The position numbers were made by a program, and so were the translations under genes. The notes below the pieces were generated by a model, which saw only the letters and a program-made list of their open reading frames with translations, was not told the origin of the DNA and ran no database searches. A DNA stretch of 64,000 nt from Desulfosporosinus lacus DSM 15449. GTDB lineage: Bacteria > Bacillota > Desulfitobacteriia > Desulfitobacteriales > Desulfitobacteriaceae. Location: positions 1 through 64,000 of the forward strand of contig NZ_FQXJ01000020.1 of the NCBI RefSeq assembly GCF_900129935.1, in the 5' to 3' direction. Below, one piece after another: positions 9,069-17,786 of this stretch; the stretch's first letter is position 1, and each line of letters starts with the position of its first letter.

Positions 9069-10226
9069 ATGATCAGGCTAAAGTGGACGCAGGCTTGGGA
9101 CTGCGTTATTCTTTGTGTTATAGTCATAAGCTTGTTATTGGTGAATCCCGTATATGGTGTCCCAGTTGAGAAACTCGAAAATAAACCTGTGGATGCAAAG
9201 GGTCCCTCAGGGGTTACCGCAGATGCTGCTGTGCTGATGGATGTGGCAACAGGGGATATTCTCTTTAGTAAACAGGCGCATAAACGTCGTCCTCCCGCAA
9301 GTACCACCAAAATCATGACCGCAATTTTAGGGTTCGAGTTAGGTCGGCCCGATGAAGTTGTTACGGTCAGTGAAAAAGCGGCGGCTGTAGGAGAATCAAC
9401 CATATATCTTGACCCGGGGGAAAAGATTACACTCTATGAACTTATAACGGGGGCATTGGTCCGTTCCGGCAATGATGCTTGCGTTGCAATAGCAGAGCAT
9501 ATCGCCGGAAGTGAAGAACAGTTTGTCAAATTTATGAATCGTAAGGCCTTAGCTCTTGGTGCTCAAGATACAAATTTCGTAAATACTAATGGCTTACCCC
9601 GCAAGGAGCATTATTCTACAGCCTATGACCTTGCTGTAATGGCACGATATGGTTTGCAAATTCCTCAATTCCAATCAATTACCCGGCAAAAGGAAACGGA
9701 AATTCATTTTATTGAACCGGACGTTTTTATGGATGTAAGAAATACGAATAAATTGCTCTGGAACTATCCCTATGCTGATGGTATAAAAACAGGGACGACG
9801 ACCGCTGCTGGCAAATGCCTTGTGGCTTCTGCCACGAAGGAAGGACGTCAATTGTTAGTTGTCGTTCTCAATGCACCCGATCGATTCGGAGATGCTAAGA
9901 AACTCTTAGAGTGGGGCTTTCAAAACACTGAGACTGTTCGATTGGCAGATGTTGGACAGGTTATTGGAGAGTTTCCTCATATTACAAAGACGGTCCAAGT
10001 CTTAACGACTGATCCGCTCGATGTTAGCATTCCGAAGGCTGACCGCGAGAAGCTGTTAACCTGTATCGAGTGGGAGAAAGCAACGAATCTTCCTATTCGT
10101 GCCGGAGAACGGGTAGGTCGTTTCGAAGTTTGGCTGGGAGAAAAAAGGCTGAATAGCGTTCATCTGATAAGTGAAAATGAAGTCGCAGAAAAATCGTTCC
10201 TTAAAACGATAATTCCTTATCATTGA
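9069..10226 (+). CDS. serine-type D-Ala-D-Ala carboxypeptidase (penicillin-binding protein 5/DacF-like)
   Basis: This enzyme trims the terminal D-Ala from peptidoglycan pentapeptides outside the membrane. A signal peptide spans about residues 12-30. The three catalytic motifs of the SxxK family are visible: S78-T-T-K81, S133-G-N135 and K240-T-G242. A PBP5-type C-terminal domain follows (KTVQVLTTDPLDVSIPKAD). Length is 385 residues. The ATG is preceded by GAGGTGG. It starts 24 bases after the deacetylase gene, probably in the same operon. Which of the Dac paralogues it matches (DacF, DacB or DacA) cannot be settled here; spore cortex function is possible from context. Confidence 0.92.
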   Translation: MIRLKWTQAWDCVILCVIVISLLLVNPVYGVPVEKLENKPVDAKGPSGVTADAAVLMDVATGDILFSKQAHKRRPPASTTKIMTAILGFELGRPDEVVTVSEKAAAVGESTIYLDPGEKITLYELITGALVRSGNDACVAIAEHIAGSEEQFVKFMNRKALALGAQDTNFVNTNGLPRKEHYSTAYDLAVMARYGLQIPQFQSITRQKETEIHFIEPDVFMDVRNTNKLLWNYPYADGIKTGTTTAAGKCLVASATKEGRQLLVVVLNAPDRFGDAKKLLEWGFQNTETVRLADVGQVIGEFPHITKTVQVLTTDPLDVSIPKADREKLLTCIEWEKATNLPIRAGERVGRFEVWLGEKRLNSVHLISENEVAEKSFLKTIIPYH

Positions 10227-10250
10227 AGGAAGTACGAGGGAGTGAATTTA

Positions 10251-11519
10251 TTGTATAAAAAGACGTTGTTGCCTAATGGAGTCAGGATTATTACAGAAGA
10301 AATTGACCATGTTCGTTCGGCTGCTTTAGGAATATGGGTAGGGGCAGGATCTCGAGATGAACGTGAAGGGTTTGAGGGTATTTCCCACTTTATTGAGCAT
10401 ATGTTTTTTAAAGGAACCGAGCATCGAAGTGCTCGTGCTTTAGCAGAATCACTTGAAGCGGTTGGCGGGCAGTTGAATGCCTTTACAACCAAAGAATACA
10501 CTTGTTATTACGCTAAAGTACTTGATGAGGACCTCGATCTTGCGATTGATGTTTTAAGTGATATGTTTTTCAGTTCGCTTTTTGATGAAAAGGAAATCGA
10601 AAAAGAAAAGAATGTTGTAATTGAAGAGATTAAAATGTACGAAGATTCTCCGGATGAGTTAATCCACGATGTCTTTTCAGAGTGTGTTTGGAATGATCAT
10701 CCTCTGGGGAAACCGATATTAGGCACAGAAGAGAGTATAAGGTCTCTAAGCAGAGAAAGAATTATGCAGTTTCTTACTGAACATTATGCTCCTGATAATG
10801 TGGTGATTTCTGTCGCTGGTAAAATAAAACATGAGGATGTTGTAGCTAAGCTTTCTCCTCATTTTGGCACATTTAACCGAGGCGGGCGAAGAGTACTCGA
10901 AGAGACGCCCAAAGGTTTGACGATAGAACATTATCAGAAGAAAGATACAGAACAAATGCATATCCTCTTGGGAGTGCCTGGACTGGGTCAAGATGATGAA
11001 GATATCTACGCTATGCACATATTTAATAATATTTTAGGCGGAGGATTAAGTTCTCGTTTGTTTCAGGAGATACGGGAACAGCGGGGATTGGCTTACTCTG
11101 TTTATTCTTATCACTCAACTTACGTTGATACCGGGTTATTTGCGGTCTATGCGGGAACAAGCCCGAAAAATACTCAGGAAGTCATCGCCTGTATTCTGGA
11201 AGAATTGATGGAGATGAAGAAAAAGGGGATCAGTGTCGAAGAATTGGTGAGAACAAAAGCTCAAATTAAAGGTGGGTTATATCTCGGATTGGAAGCGGTT
11301 AGCAGTCGAATGAGCCGCTTAGGGAAGACGGAATTAACCTATAATCGCGTACTTTCACCGGAGGAAGTGGTAGAGAAACTCGAGAAGGTAACTCAAGAGG
11401 ATGTTTTACGTGTGATTGGGCGTCTCTGGCAAAAGGAGAATATAAGTATTATGACCCTGGGCCCAGCCGGGCATGATGTGGTTATGCCCGACATGTTGAA
11501 GCAAACAGGATGGGAGTAG
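10251..11519 (+). CDS. M16-family zinc metalloprotease (MlpA/YmxG-like)
   Basis: A processing-peptidase-like protease of the M16 family. The inverted zinc motif HFIEH is at residues 46-50, and the downstream zinc-ligand Glu lies in the YEDSPDELIHD/EKNVVIEEIK region. The C-terminal M16 domain contains ILGGGLSSRLFQEIREQRGLAYSVYS. The start is uncertain: TTG at 10251 gives the family-like opening MYKKTLLPNGVRI with GAGGG ten bases upstream, while a GTG at 10242 adds three residues. In B. subtilis the homologue mlpA occupies the same position between ylxY and ymxH. It follows the carboxypeptidase gene closely. Substrate unknown. Confidence 0.93.
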   Translation: MYKKTLLPNGVRIITEEIDHVRSAALGIWVGAGSRDEREGFEGISHFIEHMFFKGTEHRSARALAESLEAVGGQLNAFTTKEYTCYYAKVLDEDLDLAIDVLSDMFFSSLFDEKEIEKEKNVVIEEIKMYEDSPDELIHDVFSECVWNDHPLGKPILGTEESIRSLSRERIMQFLTEHYAPDNVVISVAGKIKHEDVVAKLSPHFGTFNRGGRRVLEETPKGLTIEHYQKKDTEQMHILLGVPGLGQDDEDIYAMHIFNNILGGGLSSRLFQEIREQRGLAYSVYSYHSTYVDTGLFAVYAGTSPKNTQEVIACILEELMEMKKKGISVEELVRTKAQIKGGLYLGLEAVSSRMSRLGKTELTYNRVLSPEEVVEKLEKVTQEDVLRVIGRLWQKENISIMTLGPAGHDVVMPDMLKQTGWE

Positions 11520-11523
11520 TCCC

Positions 11524-11610
11524 GGTTCGTGGTTCGAATATCTGTACTAGGGCTGAAGTTCAATATTCGTAATTTAAAGTGGAATAACGAACCACGAACA
11601 TCGAATATCG
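11524..11610. repeat. dispersed GAACCAC-type repeat, copy 1 (inverted pair)
   Basis: GTTCGTGGTTCG (11525-11536) and its complement CGAACCACGAAC (11588-11599) flank about 50 AT-rich bases; GAATAT/ATATTC-type extensions also match. Related CGAACCACGAAC strings occur at 16468-16507 and 62643-62732. No coding frame is present. Confidence 0.7.
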
Positions 11611-11628
11611 TTTTGGGGGAATCTTTCA

Positions 11629-12081
11629 GTGTCTAACTCTATAAACGTAAAAATAAAAAAAGTGAGTAAAAATTCTTTAGCTCTGCCAAGATATGCAACC
11701 GTGGCTTCAGCTGGAGTTGACCTGTGTGCCGATTTGAAAGACACCCTGACCTTAAGTCCAGGAGAGAATGTTAAGATTCCTACAGGTCTGGCTATTGAAC
11801 TTCCAGGACCGCATGTTGTTGCACTTGTCTTTGCACGTAGCGGTTTGGCCAGTCGTTACGGAATAGGCTTAACAAACGGTGTTGGAGTGATTGATTCAGA
11901 TTATCGTGGGGAAATTCAAGTATTGATGCATAATTTGGGTGACCAGCCAATTACGGTCAATTCAGGAGACAGAATAGCTCAAATGATATTTATGCCTATT
12001 TTTAGGGCAGTCTTTGAAGAAGTCACAGAACTTGAAGAAACTGCCAGAGGAACGGGCGGTTTTGGTTCGACAGGTGTGTAA
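11629..12081 (+). CDS. dut: dUTP diphosphatase
   Basis: dUTPase hydrolyses dUTP to dUMP and pyrophosphate, keeping uracil out of DNA and supplying dTMP synthesis. All five motifs of the trimeric family are visible: SAGVDLCADL, ARSGLASRYGIGL, GVGVIDSDYRGEI, GDRIAQMIF and the C-terminal P-loop-like RGTGGFGSTG. Length is 150 residues, normal. The GTG start follows GGGGGA at a good distance. It sits directly after a repeat element and before a strong hairpin, so it may be a separate transcription unit. Confidence 0.97.
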   Translation: MSNSINVKIKKVSKNSLALPRYATVASAGVDLCADLKDTLTLSPGENVKIPTGLAIELPGPHVVALVFARSGLASRYGIGLTNGVGVIDSDYRGEIQVLMHNLGDQPITVNSGDRIAQMIFMPIFRAVFEEVTELEETARGTGGFGSTGV

Positions 12082-12133
12082 AGAAATGCATGGCTAGCGC
12101 CAAGCTTAGTAACTAAAAAAATAGCGTGCGTTG

Positions 12134-12186
12134 CAAACTTCCTTAGGAATCTAAAAACCTTCTGTTTTTTGTTCTAAGGAAGTTTG
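12134..12186 (+). terminator. stem-loop downstream of dut
   Basis: Thirteen-base arms CAAACTTCCTTAG (12134-12146) and CTAAGGAAGTTTG (12174-12186) enclose a 27-base T-rich loop. The tail TCTATTC has only a weak T-run. Just upstream, GGCTAGCGCCAAGC (about 12091) resembles the core of the dispersed repeat at 20013-20164. Confidence 0.5.
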
Positions 12187-12220
12187 TCTATTCATACACT
12201 CCCCATGAGGGGGAGTGAAA

Positions 12221-12529
12221 ATGCAAGCCCTTGGGGCAATATTTCTAGCAATCGGTATTGTTGTTTCAGTACGTGAACGAAAATATAAAATGATGTGGCG
12301 ATCATCTGAGCCGTCATCTAACATGCTTGCTTCGGCCTTAAGTCAATTAGTTGGGACCGCCGGGGGGATTTATCTGTCATTGGAACTTTTATTTTCCTTC
12401 TTGAAGATACCGGAAGATTGGTGGAGCAACAACTCAATATACTTTGTAGAGCCACTTGCAGTAATTTCTCTATTACTGGCTATAATACAACCATTTGTTC
12501 TAAAAGCTTGGATAAAATTGAGAAAATAA
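12221..12529 (+). CDS. small hydrophobic membrane protein of unknown function
   Basis: I do not recognise this family. The 102-residue product has three likely membrane segments: residues 3-17 (ALGAIFLAIGIVVSV), about 35-62 and about 75-98, joined by short charged loops (RERKYKMMWRSSE; KIPEDWW). The ATG at 12221 lies behind GAGGGGGAG; a GTG two codons upstream overlaps that site and is less likely. It is followed 14 bases later by the YlmC-like gene, which hints at co-transcription and perhaps a sporulation or envelope link, but that is only context. Confidence 0.7.
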   Translation: MQALGAIFLAIGIVVSVRERKYKMMWRSSEPSSNMLASALSQLVGTAGGIYLSLELLFSFLKIPEDWWSNNSIYFVEPLAVISLLLAIIQPFVLKAWIKLRK

Positions 12530-12543
12530 GGGAGAGGATAAAG

Positions 12544-12813
12544 ATGCTTTTAAGTGATCTCGCTGGGAAAGAAATCATTAATCTCTATGACGGAGGAAAA
12601 CTGGGACTAGTGGGAGATGCAGATCTTGAGATTTCCATTAATGGATCCGTTGAAGCAATCATTCTTACTTCCCGAGGAGGTTTTTCAGGTTTTTGGGGCT
12701 CCAAAGGAGATCGAGAGCGTGAACAGCTTGTGATACCTTGGCAAACGGTTAAAAAAGTCGGGTCTGAGGTCATTATCGTGGATTTACAGAACAGATCGGA
12801 AAGAATTCGCTGA
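12544..12813 (+). CDS. YlmC/YmxH-family PRC-barrel-like protein
   Basis: An 89-residue single-domain protein with the family opening MLLSDLAGKEIINLYDGGKLG and the later IPWQTVKKVGSEVIIVDL strand, which match the YlmC/YmxH sporulation-associated group with a PRC-barrel fold. In B. subtilis ymxH lies between mlpA and spoVFA (dpaA); here it lies between the M16 protease and dapB/dpaA, so the synteny agrees. Biochemical function is not established. The ATG follows AGGGAGAGG. A GC-rich hairpin with a short T-run follows. Confidence 0.85.
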   Translation: MLLSDLAGKEIINLYDGGKLGLVGDADLEISINGSVEAIILTSRGGFSGFWGSKGDREREQLVIPWQTVKKVGSEVIIVDLQNRSERIR

Positions 12814-12868
12814 AAATTCAATTTGACAGAGGACCTGATACCCAATAAAATGAATGGAAAAGCTTTAA

Positions 12869-12900
12869 CCCCGCATTGCGTTTTTGCAACGGGGCTTTTA
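12869..12900 (+). terminator. intrinsic-type terminator before dapB
   Basis: CCCCG (12869-12873) pairs with CGGGG (12890-12894), and inner TTGC with GCAA around a GTTTTT loop, followed by CTTTTA. It is only about 30 bases upstream of the dapB start, so it could also act as an attenuator. Confidence 0.6.
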
Positions 12901-12925
12901 CCTTATCATCGCAGGAGGGGTTTCG

Positions 12926-13729
12926 TTGAAGAAAATTCGTGTTTACGTGGCTGGAGCAAGTGGGAAGATGGGTCAAGAAGTGATCCGTACGATTTTGAAA
13001 GAAGATGATCTCCTTTTAGTAGGGGCTTCAGATACGCGACATCAAGGAATGGATGTTGGGTTTGTTGTTGGTGCTCCGAGGGTTGGTATCGATATTACAG
13101 GGCCATTGGAGATCGGGAATTTGCGTTCTTCGCGAGCCGATGTCTTAGTTGATTTCACGAATCCCCAATCAGTTTTAAAAAATTCGAAAACAGCTATAAT
13201 GGCTGGAGTGGTTCCGATTATAGGAACCACCGGGTTAGATGAAGCTGAGATAGGTGAAATTCGTACACTCGTAGAAAAAGAAAAAACAGGTGCGTTTTTG
13301 GCGCCGAATTTCTCTATTGGGGCAATTTTGATGATGCGTTTTGCTAGGGAATCTGCAAAATATTTCCCTAATGTTGATATCATTGAAATGCACCATGATC
13401 AAAAACTAGATGCTCCATCGGGTACAGCCTTAAAAACAGCGGAAGGAATTTTGGAAGTCCGTGAACCTATGATCCAAGGACACCCGAATGAATACGAAAA
13501 AATCCAAGGAGCCAGAGGTGCCGACATTGCTGGAATTCATATTCACTCTGTACGTTTGCCAGGTTTGATTGCTCACCAAGAAGTTATATTCGGGGGATTA
13601 GGTCAGGCACTGACCATTAGGCATGATGCATTTTCCAGAGAAACCTATATGCCTGGGGTTATGCTGAGTATACGTAAATCTTCTGAGCTGACAGAACTGG
13701 TAATAGGGCTCGATAATTTCCTTGATTAA
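12926..13729 (+). CDS. dapB: 4-hydroxy-tetrahydrodipicolinate reductase
   Basis: DapB makes tetrahydrodipicolinate with NAD(P)H in the diaminopimelate/lysine pathway. The N-terminal Rossmann motif VAGASGKMGQ is at residues 8-17. The catalytic segment EMHHDQKLDAPSGTA contains the His pair and Lys typical of the family. GARGADIAGIHIHSVRLPG follows. The TTG at 12926 with AGGAGGGG upstream gives 267 residues, the usual length; an earlier in-frame TTG lies inside the terminator hairpin. It precedes dpaA/dpaB, consistent with feeding spore dipicolinate as well as cell wall synthesis. Confidence 0.97.
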   Translation: MKKIRVYVAGASGKMGQEVIRTILKEDDLLLVGASDTRHQGMDVGFVVGAPRVGIDITGPLEIGNLRSSRADVLVDFTNPQSVLKNSKTAIMAGVVPIIGTTGLDEAEIGEIRTLVEKEKTGAFLAPNFSIGAILMMRFARESAKYFPNVDIIEMHHDQKLDAPSGTALKTAEGILEVREPMIQGHPNEYEKIQGARGADIAGIHIHSVRLPGLIAHQEVIFGGLGQALTIRHDAFSRETYMPGVMLSIRKSSELTELVIGLDNFLD

Positions 13730-13743
13730 TGATTTTCGGCGTA

Positions 13744-13771
13744 ACCGCAGCCTGCATACCCTCATATAATG
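13744..13771 (+). promoter_or_regulatory. possible mother-cell sporulation promoter for dpaAB
   Basis: CATATAATG (13763-13771) differs by one base from the sigma-K -10 pattern CATANNNTA, with an AC about 17 bases upstream (13744). In B. subtilis spoVF is sigma-K-dependent. The match is short and made by eye, so it is weak evidence. Confidence 0.3.
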
Positions 13772-13811
13772 GATAGTAGTCATAGGACACTGTCTCAAAG
13801 GGGGCATAAAA

Positions 13812-14729
13812 ATGAGTGCGGGTTTGAAGGGAATTCGTTTTGCAGTAGTTGGAGGAGATGATCGGGAACTCTATTTAATTTCCGAACTACAAAAACAGGG
13901 GGCCTACATAGTCGGTGTCGGATTCGAAAAGGCTTCTCCCATTTCGGGAATGACTCTTGCGCCATCTCTGGAAGAAGCGGTTGGCCAAGTGGATGTGTTG
14001 CTTTTTCCAATCTTCGGCACGGATGAACGTGGGGCGGTCAAAGCTAAATACGCAGATTCACCCATTGTCTTAAACAAGAAGGTACTTGAATCTATTCCGA
14101 AGCATGTACCATTGGTCATTGGTTTTGCACGACCAGATCTGAAGGCAAGCGCAGTTGAATTAGGAATTCAATTAGTAGAAACTGCCAGCCTAAATGAACT
14201 TGCTATCCTTAACTCCATACCTTCGGCAGAAGGTGCTATTCAAATGGCGATGCAGGCCACGACGATTACAATTCATGGCAGCAATAGTTTCGTCATTGGC
14301 TTAGGTCGGTGTGGTTGGACTTTAGCTCGCATGTTGCAAGGAATTGGAGCCCATGTAACGGGTGTTGCTCGAAAGCCTTCCGATTTAGCACGTGCTACCG
14401 AGATGGGAGTTCATGCGGTACATTTCGCAGATATTGAAGATGAGATTGGTCACGCTGAAATCATCTTTAACACAGTACCTCATCCGGTTTTAAATCGCAT
14501 GATGTTAGAAAAGGTCGATCGAGAAGCGGTAATCGTGGACTTGGCATCTGCTCCTGGAGGCACAGATTTCGAATATGCTCAGAATCAAGGTATAAAAGCA
14601 TTCTTAGCTCCCGGCCTCCCCGGCATCGTAGCGCCTAAAACAGCCGGACGAATTCTTGCTCATATTTACCCGCAACTTATTCTTCGTCACTTGACCACAG
14701 TGAACACTACTCGTAAAGTGGAGGTGTAA
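13812..14729 (+). CDS. dpaA: dipicolinate synthase subunit A (SpoVFA)
   Basis: DpaA with DpaB oxidises a lysine-pathway intermediate to dipicolinic acid, the calcium chelator of the spore core; it acts in the mother cell. The N-terminal domain opens with IRFAVVGGDDRELYLISEL. A second Rossmann domain has VIGLGRCGWTLARML at about residues 161-175, and a late APGLPGIVAPKTAGRIL signature follows. Length is 305 residues, as in Bacillus SpoVFA. The ATG follows AAGGGGG. dpaB begins 3 bases after its stop. It marks the organism as a spore former. Confidence 0.96.
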   Translation: MSAGLKGIRFAVVGGDDRELYLISELQKQGAYIVGVGFEKASPISGMTLAPSLEEAVGQVDVLLFPIFGTDERGAVKAKYADSPIVLNKKVLESIPKHVPLVIGFARPDLKASAVELGIQLVETASLNELAILNSIPSAEGAIQMAMQATTITIHGSNSFVIGLGRCGWTLARMLQGIGAHVTGVARKPSDLARATEMGVHAVHFADIEDEIGHAEIIFNTVPHPVLNRMMLEKVDREAVIVDLASAPGGTDFEYAQNQGIKAFLAPGLPGIVAPKTAGRILAHIYPQLILRHLTTVNTTRKVEV

Positions 14730-14732
14730 GGG

Positions 14733-15326
14733 ATGAAGTTTGATGGGTTGAGAATTGGTTTTGCTATAACAGGATCACACTGTACAATACATGAGGTTAC
14801 CCAGGTAATGAAGCGATTGGTTGATGAGGGTGCAGAGGTGACACCGATTATCTCTTATTCTGTTGATAGTATGAACACACGATTTGGCAAAGCAGAGGAT
14901 TGGAAGCATCAATTTCAAGAGATTACTCATAAGGAGCTGATTTATACTATTCCTGATGCGGAGCCGATTGGACCCAAGAAGATGTTCGATTGCGTAGTTA
15001 TTGCTCCATGTACAGGAAATACTCTGGCAAAACTTGCTAACGGAATTATTGACAGCCCTGTGCTCATGGCGGCAAAATCCCATCTTCGAAATCAAAGACC
15101 TTTAGTTTTAGCAATTTCCAGTAATGACGGATTGGGATTAAATGCCCGTAATATTGGAACCTTACTCATTACAAAAAATATATACTTGGTGCCGTTTGGT
15201 CAAGATAATCCAGAAGTCAAGGCAAATTCTTTAGTGGCACATATGGATAAAATTCCGGATACCATTCTCATGGCTTGTGCCGGAAAGCAAATTCAACCAG
15301 TATTAGTGGATTATTTAGTAAAGTGA
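14733..15326 (+). CDS. dpaB: dipicolinate synthase subunit B (SpoVFB)
   Basis: The flavoprotein subunit of dipicolinate synthase, with a phosphopantothenoylcysteine-decarboxylase-like fold. The opening RIGFAITGSHCTIHEV, the MKRLVDEGAEVTPIISYSVD segment, and VIAPCTGNTLAKLANGI are typical of this family. Length is 197 residues. It is separated from dpaA by three bases and is certainly co-transcribed and co-translated with it. A hairpin (15346-15370) follows before asd. Confidence 0.96.
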   Translation: MKFDGLRIGFAITGSHCTIHEVTQVMKRLVDEGAEVTPIISYSVDSMNTRFGKAEDWKHQFQEITHKELIYTIPDAEPIGPKKMFDCVVIAPCTGNTLAKLANGIIDSPVLMAAKSHLRNQRPLVLAISSNDGLGLNARNIGTLLITKNIYLVPFGQDNPEVKANSLVAHMDKIPDTILMACAGKQIQPVLVDYLVK

Positions 15327-15345
15327 TCATCGTCTGGCAAGATAA

Positions 15346-15370
15346 GGTGCCTTGCGTGCAGTAAGGCACC
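15346..15370 (+). terminator. hairpin between dpaB and asd
   Basis: GGTGCCTT (15346-15353) pairs with AAGGCACC (15363-15370) around a nine-base loop. No T-run follows, so termination is likely to be partial at most. Confidence 0.45.
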
Positions 15371-15414
15371 CCCCACTGGTCAATTCCAGATAAAAGTAAG
15401 GAGGAACATAATTA

Positions 15415-16404
15415 ATGTCAAATTTAGCAATTGTTGGAGCCACAGGTGCAGTAGGACAAGAGTTCCTTAAAATTCTTGCCGAGCGTAAGTTTCCAGTTGA
15501 TGAACTGAGGTTGTTAGCCTCAAAACGTTCTGCTGGTAAACGTATTGCATGGCAGGGTCAAGAACTAGAGGTTCAGGAGACAACCCACGATAGTTTTAAG
15601 GGGATAGATATTGCGCTCTTTGCAGGTGGATCAGCAAGTACTGAATATGCCCGATCTGCGGTTGACAGTGGGGCTGTGGTCATTGATAACAGCAGTGCTT
15701 TTAGACTTGACCCGGAAGTGCCCCTTGTAGTGCCAGAAGTTAATCCGGAAGATGTAAAATGGCATAAGGGGATAATTGCCAATCCTAATTGTTCGACAAT
15801 TATTATGGTAGTAGCACTTAAGCCGATTTATGATTTAGCTGGAATCCGTCGCGTGGTAGTATCTACTTATCAAGCCGTTTCAGGTGCCGGGCGAGAAGGT
15901 ATTGAAGAATTAGGTGCACAGGTGAAAGCTTGGTCTCAAGGGGAAGAACTTATTTCCAGTGTTTTCCCTCATCAGATTGCCTTTAACCTTGTCCCGCGCA
16001 TTGATGTATTTCAAGAGGGCGACTATACCAAAGAAGAGTGGAAGATGGTTAAAGAGACCCAGAAGATCTTCCACGTACCTAGTATGGCCATTACCGCGAC
16101 AACTGTTCGTGTACCTGTTTTTCGGAGTCACTCAGAATCTATTAATGTTGAGACAGAAAGGCTGGTGAGTGTTTCAGAAATTCGGGAGGCCTTAAGCAAA
16201 GCTCCCGGTGTCGTAGTAATAGACGACCCTAGTAAGGATCACTATCCAATGCCATGGTTTAGCTCTGACAAAGACGAAGTCTATGTTGGACGTTTGCGTA
16301 AAGACTACTCCATCGATCAGGGATTTAATATGTGGGTGGTAGGAGATCAAATTCGCAAAGGTGCGGCCACAAACGCTGTTCAAATCGCAGAGCTATTACT
16401 TTAA
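15415..16404 (+). CDS. asd: aspartate-semialdehyde dehydrogenase
   Basis: Asd reduces aspartyl phosphate to aspartate semialdehyde with NADPH, the branch point to lysine, threonine and methionine. The Rossmann start is LAIVGATGAVGQEFLKIL. The catalytic Cys is in ANPNCSTI at about residue 130, and GAGREGIEEL follows. Length is 329 residues, normal. The ATG follows AAGGAGG. The order asd-dapG-dapA is the same as in B. subtilis. Confidence 0.97.
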   Translation: MSNLAIVGATGAVGQEFLKILAERKFPVDELRLLASKRSAGKRIAWQGQELEVQETTHDSFKGIDIALFAGGSASTEYARSAVDSGAVVIDNSSAFRLDPEVPLVVPEVNPEDVKWHKGIIANPNCSTIIMVVALKPIYDLAGIRRVVVSTYQAVSGAGREGIEELGAQVKAWSQGEELISSVFPHQIAFNLVPRIDVFQEGDYTKEEWKMVKETQKIFHVPSMAITATTVRVPVFRSHSESINVETERLVSVSEIREALSKAPGVVVIDDPSKDHYPMPWFSSDKDEVYVGRLRKDYSIDQGFNMWVVGDQIRKGAATNAVQIAELLL

Positions 16405-16467
16405 TCGAGGATCGCAGTTGGAGATTTAGTGTTCTAAAGTTCTATTGGTTAAAGATATAGTTTGGAG

Positions 16468-16507
16468 TTCGCAGTTCGAACCACGAACCACGAACATCGA
16501 ACCACGA
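16468..16507. repeat. dispersed GAACCAC-type repeat, copy 2
   Basis: A run of short direct repeats built from GAACCAC and CGAAC units, preceded by a GTTCGCAGTTCG stretch in the opposite sense. It lies just before the dapG ribosome site. Same family as 11524-11610 and 62643-62732. Confidence 0.65.
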
Positions 16508-16523
16508 GAAGGGGGGATAGGAA

Positions 16524-17750
16524 TTGAATATCCTAGTACAGAAATTTGGCGGTACCTCCCTTGCTACAGAAGAGCGAAGGACTCAGGTGGCTTCTATAGT
16601 TACAGAAGCAGTTCAGGATGGGTATTCTCCAGTTGTGGTGGTATCGGCTATTGGACGATCCGGGGACCCCTATGCAACGGATACGTTTCTGAATATGGTT
16701 AAAGGAATACATCCTGATTTACCCAAACGCGAGTTAGATTTACTGATGAGTTGTGGAGAAGTCATTTCAGGGACTGTCTTGGTAAGCACTTTAAATAGCC
16801 TGGGGTTGAGAGCGGTCCTCTTGACAGGAGGGCAGGCAGGAATTATTACTAATAATGATTTTGGCGATGCCCGGATTGTGCGAGTGGAGCCGGCTGAGAT
16901 ACTAAAGCAATTGGCAGAAGGATATGTTGTAGTTGTGACCGGATTTCAAGGAGTTACAGAAGGGGGTCAGGTTACAACTCTTGGTCGAGGAGGAAGTGAT
17001 ACTACAGCTTCAGCACTCGGGGTTGCCCTTGCTGCTGAATTTATCGATATCTATACAGATGTTGATGGGATCATGACTGCTGATCCTAGAATTGTTGAAA
17101 ATGCTCGTATTTTAGATATTGTTACTTATAATGAAATATGTCAGATGGCTTATCAAGGAGCAAAAGTTATTCATCCACGCGCTGTGGAAATTGCGATGCA
17201 ACGAAATATTCCGCTGAGGATAAAATCAACTTTTTCTAAAGCCCCAGGGACATTGGTAACCAATATGCATCCCAATCGGGAAGTCGGAACGGATATTACC
17301 ACTGACCGCATCATTGCGGGAATCGCCCATACACCTAATGTCACTCAACTTCGGATATTAACCGCAGATGCTTCAAACAAACATCTTACAGATAAGCGGA
17401 TTTTTAAAGCAATGGCACTTGCTGATATAAGTGTAGATTTTATAAGTGTGCAACCAGAAGCAGTGTTATATACTGTTTCAGATGAGGTTGCGACAAAAGC
17501 AATCCGAATGTTACAGGATATGGACTTTGAACCAGAGGTTTTACCTAGTTGTGCAAAGGTATCCATAGTTGGGGCTGGAATTGCAGGCGTCCCAGGTGTT
17601 ATGGCAGATATGGTCGAAGCACTCTCGGACGCTGGTGTGACTATCCTGCAATCGGCTGATTCACATACAACAATTTGGGTGCTGGTTCATCAGGGGGACA
17701 TGGTGACTGCAGTACAAGCGTTGCACAAGAAGTTTGAGCTAGACATATAG
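16524..17750 (+). CDS. dapG: aspartate kinase (DapG-like, single chain)
   Basis: Aspartokinase phosphorylates aspartate, the first step of the aspartate family. The start MNILVQKFGGTSLA is the kinase signature. GRGGSDTTASALGVAL and FIDIYTDVDGIMTADPR follow in the kinase domain, and two ACT domains fill the C-terminal third (VTQLRILTAD; VSIVGAGIAGVPGVMADMVE). Length is 408 residues. By position (asd-dapG-dapA) and sequence it resembles B. subtilis DapG, the diaminopimelate-sensitive isozyme, but effector specificity was not tested. The TTG start lies behind AAGGGGGG. Confidence 0.95.
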   Translation: MNILVQKFGGTSLATEERRTQVASIVTEAVQDGYSPVVVVSAIGRSGDPYATDTFLNMVKGIHPDLPKRELDLLMSCGEVISGTVLVSTLNSLGLRAVLLTGGQAGIITNNDFGDARIVRVEPAEILKQLAEGYVVVVTGFQGVTEGGQVTTLGRGGSDTTASALGVALAAEFIDIYTDVDGIMTADPRIVENARILDIVTYNEICQMAYQGAKVIHPRAVEIAMQRNIPLRIKSTFSKAPGTLVTNMHPNREVGTDITTDRIIAGIAHTPNVTQLRILTADASNKHLTDKRIFKAMALADISVDFISVQPEAVLYTVSDEVATKAIRMLQDMDFEPEVLPSCAKVSIVGAGIAGVPGVMADMVEALSDAGVTILQSADSHTTIWVLVHQGDMVTAVQALHKKFELDI

Positions 17751-17786
17751 TATGTAAAATGGATGTGGGAAGAAAGGATGAGAAAG

